Counted from the stretch's first letter, positions 32,691 through 46,082 are shown. The stretch: 64,000 nt of DNA from Spinacia oleracea (GCF_020520425.1 NC_079491.1:6063143-6127142), one strand, 5' to 3'. Notes: generated by a model from the letters alone, not told the origin. Numbers and translations are program-made.

Positions 32691-32926
32691 TTGACAGTGG
32701 GATATTTGTTTAATAGAGTTAGTGGAAATATGTCAAATAAAGGGGTGAGTGTGAGGGAGAGTTTAATTTATTAATGTTTTTTTTTGTAAGTAGAAATATT
32801 TGTAGGTCCGTAGGTAAGTGAGAGAAATGATATAATATTAGTAAAAGTATGCTATTTATAGAACGGGACGAGTATTAAGGGACAACTTTGTAATGAAAGT
32901 GGGACGATTATTAAGGGACAGAGGAA
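32691..32926. mobile_element. Second partial Stowaway MITE
   Basis: Second, more worn copy of the preceding half-element (shares GTGAGAGAAATGATATAATA and ends GGGACAGAGGAAGTA), directly next to it. Either a local duplication or two insertions. Confidence 0.6.
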
Positions 32927-32940
32927 GTATTATATTATTA

Positions 32941-33420
32941 TGTTCCTTCAAAACAACACAATAACCCTTTTCTTTGGTGATTCCTTTCACCAATTGTTTT
33001 CTTTCTCTTTTCTAGCTAGGCCTAAAGTCCTAAACCCATTTTTATAGGCTAAACTAGAAACCCTCTTAAACTAGAATTACATTACTTGCCCACCAACCCT
33101 ATAATCCTATTGTTTGTAATACATACCATAAATACGTAATTTCCTTAATAATTAGGAGACAAAGTAATAACAAGAAAATAAATTAAGTAGAGATCATTAC
33201 ACGCCTAACTAGAATATGCAATTCCATGATCAACTCCCACGTGTAACAAAGAGTCCATTGTGACTTCAAACATGAGTTGCCCACTAAATAATTCCAGCTA
33301 TTTTGCCCAAATCTCTGCAGTCCGTACTCTCTTGCTTTGGCATGTCCATAATACAACTTTGACCCCAAACTCCAACTCGATCACACGTTGGTTTAAGTAA
33401 GTTCGGTTTATTTCCTAACA
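32941..33420 (-). mobile_element. Solo-LTR-like sequence (copy 1)
   Basis: Read on the minus strand it starts TGTTAGGAAATAAACC and ends GAAGGAACA, consistent with a TG...CA LTR of about 480 bp, without internal coding sequence. Homologous sequence at 48748-49209 occupies the same place before a related pseudogene, so the LTR was there before the array duplicated. Old fossil; target duplication not recognised. Confidence 0.55.
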
Positions 33421-33451
33421 TATGAGTTGCGGACTTGGGGAAAGCAGATTG

Positions 33452-33786
33452 CATTTTTCACCTTTACCCCTGTGCATGACTAGAGTGGCTTCTTTTGGAG
33501 TATGCTTCTGCACAAACTCTGTTTCCAATCCAAAACAGGTCCAGTGTGTTGATTATTTTTATGATATGAAGGGGTCTGGTTTGGTGTTGTTTGTTGCACC
33601 ATAAGAATACAAGATGGAGGATTTACTTTGCGATGATTAATGTTCTGAAGATCATTTTTTGGTTAGGATTTGTGGATGGAGGTTCAGATTCCACTTCAAA
33701 AATGATTACTAGGAAGCAAATGGAAGATAAATGGGTGCAGTTTGACCTAGAAGCCTCTATGTGGAGTCACCTAATCACTTTTCTTT
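33452..33786 (+). pseudogene. C-terminal fragment of 7S-globulin/xylanase-inhibitor-like gene (1)
   Basis: Related to the C-terminal third of the array genes: MTRVASFGVCF, then TRWRIYFAMINVLKI, GFVDGGSDSTS and RKQMEDKWVQFDLE. Compare MTRVASVAPFGVCF, ARWRIYGANSMVKV, LGFVDGG and GKQMEDNLVEIDLE in the intact genes. The frame is interrupted several times and the N-terminal two-thirds are missing. The 3' end is split by the gypsy insertion; its downstream remainder (ACTCCCATTTCAAAGGAA) reappears at 43464. Confidence 0.85.
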
Positions 33787-34177
33787 AAGATCAACTCACA
33801 CACAACAACAAGAATCACAGAATACACAGATAATCACACAATTATTGGAAGGTTGGTTAATGGATAAATAAAGCTCAAAGCTTGAAGGTGTTAATACAAA
33901 ATATGAGAACAATTCGAGAGTGCTCTCTCTCTCTCTCTCCTAAGTTTTCCACTATGTGACTACGCCCAATCCCCCCCCCCCCTTTTATTTACAATCTCAA
34001 AGTACTACTCATAAATGTTCTCGCTAGCTGGCCTGCCTCTGTCACAAGCCGCCACACAATTCTTGGAATGTTGTAGCTACCCACTAACTTGTGGTGTGCC
34101 GCACTCTGCTGCTGTGTTAGAGCTCTTCTTTTCCTTGCATATGTATACGACAATGCAGGCTTTCCTTGGTGTGTGCA
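33787..34177 (-). repeat. Gypsy LTR (left)
   Basis: About 391 bp, homologous to 43111-43460 (shared GGAAGGTTGGTTAATGGATA and ACAAGCCGCCACACAATTCT). Contains a CT microsatellite (33925-33941) and a C run near 33972. Confidence 0.8.
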
Positions 34178-37100
34178 TTACTCCCCCCACCCCAAAGTTT
34201 CACCTTGTCCTCAAGGTGGAATGTTGGAGAACGTTCATTCAGCAAGGTGGCATCCTCCCACGTGGCATCGAACTCCAGCTCTGGGGTAAGCTGTTAAGCT
34301 GTCCTGGGATCATGGCCACAGGAAGATCGTGCCTAACTTCCCTTTTAAGCAGAGAGATGTGAAAAATAGGATGCAACTTGCAAGATGTGGGAAGGTCCAA
34401 CTTGTATGCAACTTCCCCAACGCGTTGCACTACCTTAAAAGGTCCATAAAATCTAGCAAATAACTTTTTGAAAGGTCTTCTTGCAAGCAATTGCTGGCGG
34501 TATGGCTGTAGCTTAAGGTACACCCCTTCTCCCACATTAAACGACACTTCGCTCCTCTTTTGGTCTTCGTGTGACTTCATACGTTGTTGTGCTTTCATCA
34601 AATTTAAATTTAGCTCATCCAACACAACATCCCGTTCTTACAATTTTTCCTCCAAGCAATCCACTGGGGTTTACCCTTGTCCCACCTTGATCAAGTGTGA
34701 CGATTCTCTGCCATAAACAATCTTCAATAGGGTCATCTTAGTGGACAAGTGTGGCGAAGTGTTGTAGGAGTGCCCAACCCATGGTAACCACTTAGCCCAC
34801 GACTTTGGTTGCCCCGCTACAAAGCAACAGTCCCTTATTCACCATTTCACTTTGCCCGTCAGTTTGAGGGTGATACGCAATGCTCCTCTTCAACTCAGTG
34901 CCTTGGAGTCTAAATAGTTCCCTCCGGAAAATGCTTATGAAAACTCTGTCTTGATCGGATACAATAGTTGTGGGAAACTCGTGCAACCTCACTACTTTGA
35001 TGAACACATCTGCCACCGAAACTGCCGTGAAATGGTGTTTCAAACTCAGAAAATGACTGTATTTAGAGAGACGATCAACTACCACTAAGATAGTGTCCAC
35101 CCCTTTGGACTTGGGCAAGCCTTCTACAAAGTCCATGGAGATGTCTTCCCAAACCGCAGTGGAATGGGTAGGGGATGTAACAGACCCGCTGGACTCTAGG
35201 AGGCTGTTTTTGTTTCGTTGACACACATCACAACTTCGCACATACTCAACCACATCTCTTCACATCCCCCCAAAACCACTCACCTTCGAGCCTCAAATAA
35301 GTCTTAACATCCCCCCGAATGCCCATCAATAGATGACTTATAATATTCTCGTAGCAAAATGGGAATGAAGATTGATGTCTTTGGTATGACCATTCTCCCC
35401 TTAAATAGCAGCTTCCCTTCCACTACTGAAAATCATGGCTTAACCACCCCTTCCAACACGCTGTTTTTGATCTCATTAAGTAGCCCATCCTTGCGCACTT
35501 CCTCTTCTGGTTGTGCCCCCCGAAGGAGGACACCTTTGCTCCTAGCTCCACTTCCCCCCACTTGTTTTCTGGACAAGGCGTGTGCCACCCGGTTGGATAC
35601 TTGGATGTGCCCCGCTTGTAGTGAATTTCAAAATCGAACCCCATGAGTTTACTTACCCACCTTTTGGTAATCTAGGCCCCATCTCTGCTTGTTGAGTTAT
35701 GTGACGAAGACTTTGCTGGTGCGTCCTCACCACGAAATGCCTCCCCAAAAGATAAAGCTTCCATTTGAGAATGGCAAAGCAAATGGCCATTAACTCTTCG
35801 TAAACTGACTTAGTCTGTGCTTGAAGACCCAATACTGTTGTAAAAAGCAAGTGGTCCGTTGTCCTGCAAAAGAACGACTTCGAGCCCATAATCCGAAGCA
35901 TCTGTTTCCATTATGAAAACCTTCCCAAAATCAGGCATTGCGAGGAGTGGGGTCGACACCATAACCTGTTTCAAACATTCGAACGCTACATTAGCTTCCT
36001 CTGACCTCCTAAAGGCGTCTTTTCTGAGTTGGGAAGTTAGGGGATGAGCAATTTGTGCATAATTCAAGACAAACTTCCTGTAATACCCGGTTAAACCCAC
36101 TAATCCACGAAGCTCGCGTAAGTTTTTAGGGGGCTGCCACTCTAGCATTGCTTGGCCCTTATCCATGCCAACTGACACTCCCTGGGGTGAGATTACGTGG
36201 CCTTAATAAGCCACCTTTTTCTTTAAAAATTTCGCACTTTTTGAAGTTAGCATAGAGTTGGTGTTCTTCCATCTTCCTTAAGTCCATCTCTAAGTGCCGT
36301 GCGTGCGTTTCCCTGTTTCTGCGTGTTATACGCCAAAATGTCATCAAGAATACAAGCACAAATTTACGCAAGTAACGTTCAAGGACCTCATTCATCCGAG
36401 ATTGGAAAGTAGCCGGGGTATTGGTTAACCCAAACGACATCACTAAGAACTCGTAGTATTCTTCATGTGTTCGGAAGGCGTTTTTATGAGTGTCCTCCAT
36501 TCTGACCCGTATCTGATGATAACCGGCCTTGAGGTCCAGTTTGGAAAAAAACAGTCGCTCCATACAACTCATCGAGCAACTCATTAATGATTGGGATAGA
36601 GTACTTATCAAGGATGGTCTCGCGGTTGAGAGCACGATAATCAACGTAGAATCGCCACGAACCATCCTTCTTCTTTATTAAGAGCATCAGACTCGAGAAG
36701 GGGCTGGTGGAGGGCTTAATTATACCTTTGCCAACAATTCCCGGATGAACTTCTCTATTTCATCTCTTTGAAATTGGGGGTAGTAATATGGTCTAACCCC
36801 AACAACATTTCTCCCCTCCTTTAGCCTTATAACATGTTCATGACCCCTTTCCGGTAGCATTCCGTTCGGCATCTCAAACACCCCCTTGAATTTCTGTAAC
36901 ACTGAGTCTATTAGCTCTACACTATCCTCCTGCCCTTTGCTCGTTTTCTCTTGGCTAGTTGCTCCCTGTTCCATTTGATTCAATTCGATCAACAACGCTT
37001 TTCCTTCCTCCCTGATGTCCTCAACATTGCTTTCAAGGAGATCTTAGAGCGGTTCAGTGCGGGGTCTCCTCGCAATTCGACTATCTGCGTGTCAATGTTG

Positions 37101-38125
37101 AACTTCATGAGTTGAGTTTTCCGGTTGGTCGTCATTGAGCCCAACTTTTCCAACCATTGTATCCCCAAAGTCACATCTGAGTTACCCAATTGAAGGGGCA
37201 AAAAGTCTTCCTGAATCATAACTCCTCCCTCCATCTCCAATATTACACCCTTACATGCCTCGCTGCCCCTTCAACGACACCCCGAAACCACCGGTTTTGG
37301 TTGTAGGAATCTTCACCTGCTCGCCTGCTCCACCGTTTTACAGGATATGAAGTTATGGATCGCTCCGGGTCTACCATGATTACCACCTGCTGCCCTTGAT
37401 CTCCCCTTTTATTTTCTTAGTTTTCGGGTTTGTGACACCTCGGTGGGTACTTCCTCGTCCGTCAACGACTCTTCTTCGTTGGGCGTCTCTTCCTATTCTT
37501 CCACCGATAACACAATCAACTTTTTTGTGGGACAACGGTGTCCTATACTCCACGTCCCATCACATCGAAAAAAGAGCCCTTTTTTCTTTCTTCACCAGCT
37601 GTTCCTTTTTCAGTAAACCGCTTACCTTCGCCTGAAAATTGCGGTGCTGATGGAGGTTTGGCCTTGGAATTGACGAAAGCTAATGTATTAGGAGTCTGAT
37701 TATTAGATCAGACTTTAGAAGTTGAGTTGTTGGGTTGGCCCCCCAACTTGGGTTGCTTTTTCATTATTTCCCCGAAACCCTTGTGAAAACCCACGAGCAG
37801 TGGATCCATGATTGTAGATGGAATATGGTCCGACTTTGTTGGTAACGGTAATACCCGACCCGTTTACCCGGAAGCGCTCCTCTACCCTCACTGCTAAACC
37901 TATTGCTTGATCCAGATTCAACGGTTTAAGAAGACGGACTTCCACCCTTATATCTTCCCTCAGGCATGAACTGATCCATCAAGAGTCTCTCTGGAATGTC
38001 CGATAATGGGATGCCATTTCTATAAACTTCCGCCACCGAGGTGGTGCCACTGCTCATGTGACGACACAACCCTGCATTGGCTGGTCGGAGTTCTGAGAGA
38101 ATACGAATCCTGCATTGGCTGGTTG

Positions 38126-39912
38126 TGGTTTCAGCCATTTGTTCGTTTCTTCTATGTGACCTTGTATACACGTTATAATTTTGCATGCGTGTCCTGCATG
38201 ATGTTAAACAATGGTGTTACCACCATAACATGTCCAGAACGCCATTACAACGTTGCAATTATACTATACAACTTCACCCATTTAAAAGCGTTATTCACTT
38301 AAGTGTTCACAATATATCACGCAGTCAATTCAAACAACCCTCCATAATCGCGATTTGTCATAATGGATTATATAAATATAAGACATAATTCTCAAAATAG
38401 TTAGTTCTTCTATTTCTCAAAACATTTCAAATCATGACAAACATTTAAATAAAGAACTTAACAACTATTTGGCTTCATGGCCTTATTTTGTTTAACAACT
38501 AACATGACATGCTAACAATTATTCTTCATCTCCCCCAATGGCATAATGAGAGTTGGGTGGGGTTGGGATACTCTGAACTTCTTCTTCTTCTTCACCAGAT
38601 TCAAAATCTTCCTCTGTTGAGCTATACCGGTGAACGCCATTATATCCATTGTACTCTTGTACCGCATCAATCATTATCTTCTCAAGGTATTCAAGGGTAA
38701 GGAACAATTTCCCTCGATACTCGTATTTATTGTTGTTTGGTTTCAAGTTTAGCATGACATCACTATATTTCCTTTTCGTGTTTCCCAATGGTCCTCTCTT
38801 AGGTAAGGTGTACTATATGACATGGGCTTGTCTTGCATGAATGTCATAATCCGAAGACCCGTATAATTCGTTAAGATGGTAACTCCCAATAGCTATCCTT
38901 AGGCGATTAATGTAAGTAGGAATGTCCTCTCCGTATCTCATACGGATTCTATAAGGAGAATTGGATGTAGAAAGTGATCTTTTTGGCTACGCGTCTCCAT
39001 GGGGAATCAATCATTCGAGCCATCTAATAAGAAGGAAAAGAATGATTGATACCCCAAGGAGACTCGTTGCCAAAAATATCACACTTTCTACATCCAATTC
39101 TCCTTATAGAATCCGTATGAGATACGGAGAGGACATTCCTACTTATATTAATCACCTAAGGATAGCTACTGAGAGTTACCATCTTAACGAATTATACGGG
39201 TCTTCGGATTATGACATTCATGCAAGACAAGCCAATGTCCTATAATACACTTTACCTGAGAGAGGACCATTGAGAAACATAAAAAGGAAATATAGGGATG
39301 TCATGCTAAACTTGAAACCAAACAACAATAGATACAAGTATCAAGGGAAATGGTTCCTTACCCTTGAGTACCTTGAGAAGATAATGATTGATGCGGTATA
39401 AGAGTAAAATGAATATAATGGTGTTCACCGCTCAACAGAGGAAGATTCTGAATATGATGAAGAAGAAGTTCAAAGTATCCCAACCCTCATTATGCCATTG
39501 GGGGAGATGAAGAATAATTGTTAGCATGTCATGTTAGTAGTTAAACAAATAAGGCCATGAAGCCAAATAGTTGTTAAGTTCTTTATTTTAAATGTTTGTC
39601 ATGATTTGAAATGTTTTGAGAAATAGAAGAACTAACTATTTTGAGAATTATGTCTTATATTTATATAATCCATTATGACTAATCCCGATTATGGAGGGTT
39701 GCTTGGATTGACTGCGTGATATATGGTGAACACTAAAGTGAATAACGCTTTTAAATGGGTGAAGTTGTATAGTATAATTGCAACGCTGTAATGGCGTTCC
39801 GGACATGTTATGGTGGTAACACCATTGTTTAAGATCATGCAGGACGCGCATGCAAAGTTATAACGTGTATACAAGGTCACATAGAAGAAACGAACAAATG
39901 GCTGAAACACCA
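38126..39912. repeat. Large palindrome: inverted gypsy leader/gag start
   Basis: Arms of about 870 bp are reverse complements with moderate divergence, centred near 39020. Both outer ends contain the same gag start (QxYNVYTRSHRRNEQMAET), on the minus strand at about 38130-38186 and on the plus strand at 39850-39909. The arms also hold an acidic open segment (EYNGYNGVHR / STEED) of unknown role upstream of gag. Fossil. Confidence 0.85.
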
Positions 39913-42900
39913 GAACAAGTTGCTGCAAGATTGAGGGCACTCGAACAACTAGCCCAAAGCCTTGGATTAGTCCTCCCAAACCAGCTAGCTAACAACAATG
40001 TTGGTGACGACCCGCAAGCTGTTATGGCTAAGAAACTTGTTGCATTGAAACCTCCACTATTTGTGGGAAAAGAAGATCCCACGATAGTTCAAAACTGGGT
40101 TAGGGAATTTGATAAGATTTTCACTGTTGCTGGTACACTTGAACTTCAAAAGGTGGACCAAGCCACCTTTTACTTGCGTGAGAACGCTGACACATGGTGG
40201 GAGTACGAAGGACCTACAATTCGAGAGCAGGAAAACTTTAACCGGAAAGCCTTTAAGACTGCTATTAGAGCTCGATTCTTCCCCGAACATATTAGGAGGT
40301 AAAAGTTTAATGAGTTTAGTAGGCTTAACCAAGGAGGTTTTATGACTGTGTTAGAATATGCTGAAAAATTCAATGACTTAGCTAAGCTCTGCCCTAACGC
40401 TAATTCAATGACTTAGCTAAGCTCTGCCTTAACGTTGTCCCAGATGAGAGGTCTAAGGCTCAAAGGTTCGAAGATGGGTTAGCATTTAGGATCCAAAAGA
40501 GATTAGGAAGAGGCACATCCACTACTTTTGCAGAAGCTTACGGCCTTACGCGAGGGCCTCCAATATGAAGAGGATCTTGAGATGTGAAGAAGAGGTCTTT
40601 GGGGTAAAATAAGCGGAAGGAATTGTACAATAACTTACAAAACCAAGTTTATGACAAGAAACCTCGATATGGAGGAAATGGAAATGGTAGTGGCAGAGGC
40701 TATAAGAATAATGATCGTTACAACAATAATAATAACCGCAATAATTAGCAAGGCCAAGGAAAACAACCCAGAAAGGGCCTCGTGCTTGTAGAAAATGTGA
40801 CAAAAGTCACCCTGGGGTTAATTGTCAAGGTGGCCCACTTACTTGTTATGAGTGTAGAGAGCCTTAAGGCGCGTGACTGCCCAAAGAAGCAAAATGAGAA
40901 TCGTCAAAATGGGCAAAACAACAACTGAAACAATGGATACAACGGAGGAGGCTATCGAAATGCGAACTACAACAATCGCCCTAACAACAACAATGCTCAA
41001 AGCCAAGGAGGCAATGCCCAAGGAAGCAACAATGGCCAAAACAACAATGGAAATACTGGAAGAAATAATAACGGGCAAAACAATGGCAATGGGACAGTCA
41101 GTAATGGAAGAATCTATGTTATGAACCAGAATGAAGCCAATGGCAATGCCAATGTTGTGACGGGTACTTTTCTCGTTAACTCTTAATCTGCCTATTTACT
41201 TTTCGACTCGGGAGCATCCCACTCCTTCGTAGCCACTTCTTTTGTTAATAAATTTGAGTTAAGACCCTCATCCTCTTGCCTAGCCAATATAGTCATACCT
41301 TCAAGAGAGGTTGTCATACCTTCAATATAGTCCACCCCTATATAGTCCTATTAACATAGCAGGAACTGAGTTACTTGGAAACCTAAACCTTATCCAGTTT
41401 AACCTCACTGACTTTGATGTAATCATGTAATCCTGGGGATGGATTGGCTTAGCAAGTGCAAAGCTAGGATTGAGTGTCACAACCAAAGTTTCTCTTAGAG
41501 GACCAAAGGGGAATAAGATCTCTTACCAAGGAGTCGTTTCCAAACCAGGACTTAGCATTGTGTCTTCCATAACCTTTCAATCTTACATTAGAAAAGGTTA
41601 CCCTATCTACCTATGTCACGTGAATGATGTGAGTATGGGGGAGGAGACAATTAAGCTATTCCAGTAGTGAGAGAATTTCTAGATGTGTTCCTAGATGAAA
41701 TCCCGGGAATCCCACCAGTAGGGAGATGAACTTTATAATAGACTTAGTGCCTGGAAACTTGAGCAATCTCCAAAGCACCTTATCGAATGACACCCGTATA
41801 GATGAAGGAACTTAAAGTACATTTGGAAGAGTTATTAGAAAAAGGTTACATAAGGCCGAGTGTCTCACTATGGGAGCACCTGTACTTTTTGTGAGGAAGA
41901 AAGATGGTACTTTAAGGTTATGCATAGATTACCGGGAATTAAACAACGTCACGATAAAGAACAAATACCCATTACCTAGAATATAAGACTTGTTTGATCA
42001 GCTCAAGGATGCGGGAATCTTTTCGAAGATTGACTTAAGGTCAGGGTGTCATCAATTGAGGATCGTAGAAGAAGATAAAACACAGTGTTTCGCACGAGAT
42101 GGGCCATTATGAGTTCACAATTATGCCATTTGGACTCACTAATGCGCCAACAACTTTCATGGACCTTATGAACATAACTTTCTAGTCGTATTTGGACAGT
42201 TTTGTTGTTGTATTCATTGATTCTATCTTGGTGAAGGAGGGACACGAAGGTCACTTACGAAGAGTATTGGAGATCCTTCGTGAGAAGAAGATGTATGCTA
42301 AAATTTCGAAATGTGAATTTTGGCTTGAAAATGTAGCATTTTTGGGGCATGTGATCTCAAAGGAGGGAGTTGCCGTAGATCCATCCAAGATTCGAGCGGT
42401 GTCAGATTGGCCGCGACCTACGAATGTGACTGAAATAAGGAGGTTCTTAGGTCTTGCTGGATATTATAGAAGATTCGTGCGAGATTTTTCTAGAGTAGCT
42501 CAACCTTTGACAAACTTGATGAAGAAAACCACTCGATTTCAATGGGATAAAAAGTGTGAGCAGTCCTTCCAAGAGTTAAAACAAAGACTCACCTCAGCAC
42601 CAATTTTGACACTTCATTCGGGAACGGAAGGCTTTGAAGTTTACAGTGATGCTTCGAAGCATGACTTAGGTTGTGTATTCATGCAACGTGGGAAGGTTGT
42701 AGCGTACGCATCAAGACAACTTAACTATTTAAGCAATACGAGCAAAATTATCCAACACATGACCTGGAGTTAGGTGCAATAGTGTTCGCTCTCAAGATTT
42801 GGCGACACTACTTGTACGGTGTATCATGTAAGGTTTTCACGGATCATAAAAGCTTGAAATAGATATTCACTCAAAAGGAGCTGAATATAAGGCAAAGGAG

Positions 42901-43081
42901 ATGGCTTGAGTCGATAAAAGACTACGATTTGGAAATCTTGTACCACGAAGGAAAAGCTAATAAGGTAGCTGACACTTTGAGTAGAAAGACTGCCATATGG
43001 GTCATAGTGGGTAAAATGCTACACTCTCAAGCCAATAGGACATGGGCTTGTCTTCCATGAGTGTCATAATCCGAAGACCCG
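39020..43081 (+). mobile_element. Nested Ty3/gypsy fragment, broken
   Basis: Plus-strand parts in order: leader, gag (39850-40300 and beyond), zinc knuckle region (about 40790-40870), protease with DSGASHSF (about 41205), reverse transcriptase (about 41870-42480) and RNase H (about 42640-42990). No integrase and no LTR of its own recognised. The RT is a different lineage from the outer element. Many disruptions; not functional. A 44-bp piece of its leader recurs at 43038-43081. Confidence 0.8.
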
Positions 43082-43110
43082 TTACCATTCAAATAAAATT
43101 TTACATAATT

Positions 43111-43460
43111 AATCACACAATTACCGGAAGGTTGGTTAATGGATAAATAAAACTCAAAGCTTGAAGATGTTAATACAAAATATGAGAACAATTCGAGAGT
43201 GCTTTCTCTCTCCTAAGTTTTCCACTCTAGACTTCAGACATGCCCTCTACGCCTAATCCCTCCCCCTTTATTTACAAACTCAAAGTACTACTCATAAATG
43301 TTCTCTGTCAGCTGGCCTGCCTTTGTCACAAGCCGCCACACAATTCTAGGACTGTTGTAGCTACCCACTAACTTGTGGTGTGCTATCCTCTGCTGCTGTT
43401 GGCGCTCTTCTTTTCCTTGCATACGTATACAGCAGTGGAGGCCTTCCTTGGTGTGTTGCA
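43111..43460 (-). repeat. Gypsy LTR (right)
   Basis: About 350 bp, same orientation as the left LTR. The inner end is lost at the junction with the nested element (about 43082-43110). Confidence 0.8.
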
Positions 43461-45753
43461 GTTACTCCCATTTCAAAGGAATTAAATTTAAATTTAGTTC
43501 ATATTTGTATTCATGGTAATCAAATGTTTGGTGCTGGTTTTTGGTTCGATTAATTAGCATGTCTGTCCACTTTGAAAATTGGGGAAATAGGTTTACTTGT
43601 TTACGTGTAATTAGTGTGTGCTTAAGTTTCATGTTAGACATGTTAGCAGTTTCAAATATTTCAATAATGATGTGCTGAAGATTAGGGTTCCCACTAACCT
43701 TAATCAGAGAGCACTAAATCCAGAAGTCCATATCAGTGTTACCTAATCCTCTAATCAGCCCACGAACTGCGAACCGAAAAAGCGTGTTACAACATCAAAA
43801 TGGTATAATTTTGGTCTAATATAGCAAATTAGGTAGGGAATTGCAAACCCGTACCCAATCTCATACTAGCGAACCAGGTAACAGTGGGCCAGATTACAGA
43901 ACATGCACAAAGGAACAGCCTTGAAAAAGGCTTTGTAATAGCAGCTGAGCACATATCGGAAGAAAGAGTGCAACCATTGTATTCATCTCTCAAATAAAAA
44001 ACAAGGAATGGAAAAGCTCTATCATGAGCCGACTCATGATTTCCCCCATTTGTAGCCACAGCCACACTGCCACAGTCCAGTTTTTTTTGGCTGTCCAAAG
44101 CTTCTGTTGCCAGGCTGTGAACTATGAACTCTCAAATGGTTACTTCAACAGAAAACATACTGTACAAATTTGTGGAGAATAATAAAATTTGTGAAAAATT
44201 CTTCTTGATTTCCTAATGTTTGAAAAAACTGATTCCAGAATTCGTGCATTTTAACAAATGGTCAGTGCCACTGCAAGCTTTCTGAAAGATTTCAGATTTC
44301 ATGACACTGATGCTTTTGGGGGTCCATTTCTCTTCTTACAATGACATTTTTCTCATGAAAAGTTAATAACATCGATTAGGTCTGTCATTTGTTTGTTAAT
44401 CTTCATTAATATTCTTATTTAGCTCATGAATTATCATTTTCAGGTCATGAGTGGTTTATTCTAGCTCAAGAGGCAAGGCGACATGGATGGGATGGCTGGA
44501 ACTGGGAAAGGCATACACTCTGTGTAGTACTTGATTTGGTGCATCCAAGTTATGAGTACAGGTCTCTCCAGGAGTCCAGGTTATGAAGGAAGTTTTGAAA
44601 TCTGGGTAAGGATTTTTCCGAGTTCTCTTGCAATCTGATTTCTCATTTAGTGGTCAATTCTTGTGGGAAAGCTAGTAAAAAAATAAACAGATAAAATAAA
44701 ATGTTTAACTTCAGCAATCCAATGTCGTTTTCTTTAATTAGGAAACATATGAGTCTTTGAATTTTGCCTATTGCAATATCTCACTCTTAAAATACGACGG
44801 CTTGTTTGGTTTTCAAGCAATTCCACACCCAAAAGGAAGGCCTACTTGCTTTTTTTATGTATCACTTGTTAGCCGTAAACTAGACAGAAGCTCTTGATCA
44901 GCTCAGCATAACATATGTAATACTAATAAAAAGTCATCCTCATCATCATGTCCTATTAGCAGTGCATATTCTCTGTAATAATTTATAGGCGTCATTTGAT
45001 TTAACCAATGCATATAATTCATCATGTGATTTGTATTTGATTCTTTATAACAAAAGTAAGAAGTGTATTTTGTCACATAAGTTGTGGACTTGTCAGTTGT
45101 CATGGTGCATGATGTAACACAAATTTCTGACCGATGATTAGATTTGGTGACAAGGTGAATGTGAATTTTTCAGGTCTTTCGTTAACAAAATTTGGGCATC
45201 ATATAGATAGACAAAACAGTCAAACTATGCATGCACTTGACAAAGAATACATTATCCGGGTTACTGACTTCAATTTTTTAAATAATTTCAGGAATGGTTG
45301 TGATCTGAACTATGTAAGTCGACATCCAGAAAAGATATAGTTGTGCAGTTTGCTACTTCCTGATCTGTTCTGCATCCTGGTCTGTATATATGAGAGCGTT
45401 TCTTCATAGTTGCTGCTCCATTGAGTTACGGTATGTTTTTGTTTGAAGCTTTTACAGTAGCAGTTTAGTGACTTTAGTCTCTTCATCATAGCAGCTATGC
45501 CTCAATGCCTGATTTTAGTCATTCGTTTTCTTTCTATATTCTTTATCTTAATGATAAAAACAAAAAAATTAATATTAATAATAATCAAAATGAGACGTTT
45601 GATGCTCTAGCTACAAAGACAAGTTATTGTTTTGTTTTCTTTTGAATTTCCCGACACCACCTGATAATATGGCAGTAAACGTGACCAAATACAGAAGGAA
45701 TTCAAATTTGTGTACTTTTAGAGTAGAAATTTGATTTTAATATTTGTTTTTAG

Positions 45754-45808
45754 GTGCACACTTGCACTATTATTAGTAACTGTGCACACTTGCACTATTA
45801 TTAGTAAC
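45754..45808 (+). repeat. 27-bp tandem duplication
   Basis: GTGCACACTTGCACTATTAT and the following seven bases occur twice, at 45754-45780 and 45782-45808. The paralogous spacer has one copy (near 51259). Confidence 0.85.
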
Positions 45809-45932
45809 GTACTAACTTAATACACACTCTAATAATTTAGTATTATTAATGCTACATTAAAAGATTGACACTCAAAAACAATTGCTAAAGGAGGAGATAC
45901 AATCAGAAAAACTAAAATAAAAAGAAAGACCG

Positions 45933-45972
45933 TAACACAAGTGCATATCTAACTAAGTTGTAACTTGTGTTA
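45933..45972. promoter_or_regulatory. Conserved 10-bp inverted repeat upstream of array gene 1
   Basis: TAACACAAGT (45933-45942) and ACTTGTGTTA (45963-45972) are perfect reverse complements, about 105 bp before the TATA box. Both arms are kept at 51410-51450 before gene 2. The left arm alone survives before gene 4 (near 62950). A TGCGTCA (TGACG-like) motif lies at about 46000. Function unknown. Confidence 0.45.
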
Positions 45973-46074
45973 AAGAATTGCTCTATTAATTGTCGCGTTG
46001 CGTCACGAAGAAGAGATTAGTATATTATAGGAATATAACCACAAGCTCACATGCCAAAACCATCATGTTATTAC

Positions 46075-46082
46075 TATAAATA
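46075..46082 (+). promoter_or_regulatory. TATA box, array gene 1
   Basis: TATAAATA, 63 bp before the ATG. All four array genes have a TATA box 62-63 bp before the same ATG, which fixes the start codon and shows that the upstream in-frame ATG at 46051 lies before the likely transcription start. Confidence 0.75.

Larger units (their letters stand above)
33787..43460 (-). mobile_element. Ty3/gypsy LTR retrotransposon, broken, with nested gypsy fragment
   Basis: Fossil element of about 9.7 kb between LTRs of the same orientation (33787-34177 and about 43111-43460). Coding parts on the minus strand are integrase (about 34240-35250), RNase H and reverse transcriptase (about 35650-36700), protease-like and gag-like sequence (to about 38100). 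A polypurine stretch lies next to the left LTR (around 34180-34200). The LTRs differ at many positions and by indels, so the insertion is old. Coding parts carry many disruptions (well over five). A second gypsy element and a large palindrome occupy 38126-43081. It interrupts pseudogene fragment 1; the matching site at about 49660-49690 is empty. Confidence 0.85.
43461..46074 (+). other. Repeated array spacer (unit 1)
   Basis: Homologous to 49675-51552 and in part to the spacers before the later genes. It starts with the tail of pseudogene fragment 1, then non-coding sequence with shared landmarks (TCAAGAGGCAAGGCGACATG near 44470, GTCGACATCCAGAAAAGATA near 45318, CACCACCTGATAATATGGCA near 45655). 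No gene recognised; it acts at least partly as the promoter region of the gene at 46138. Confidence 0.6.

Noticed and set aside
34015-34716. Plus-strand open frames in the gypsy region
   Set aside because: Shadows of the minus-strand integrase region and the LTR.
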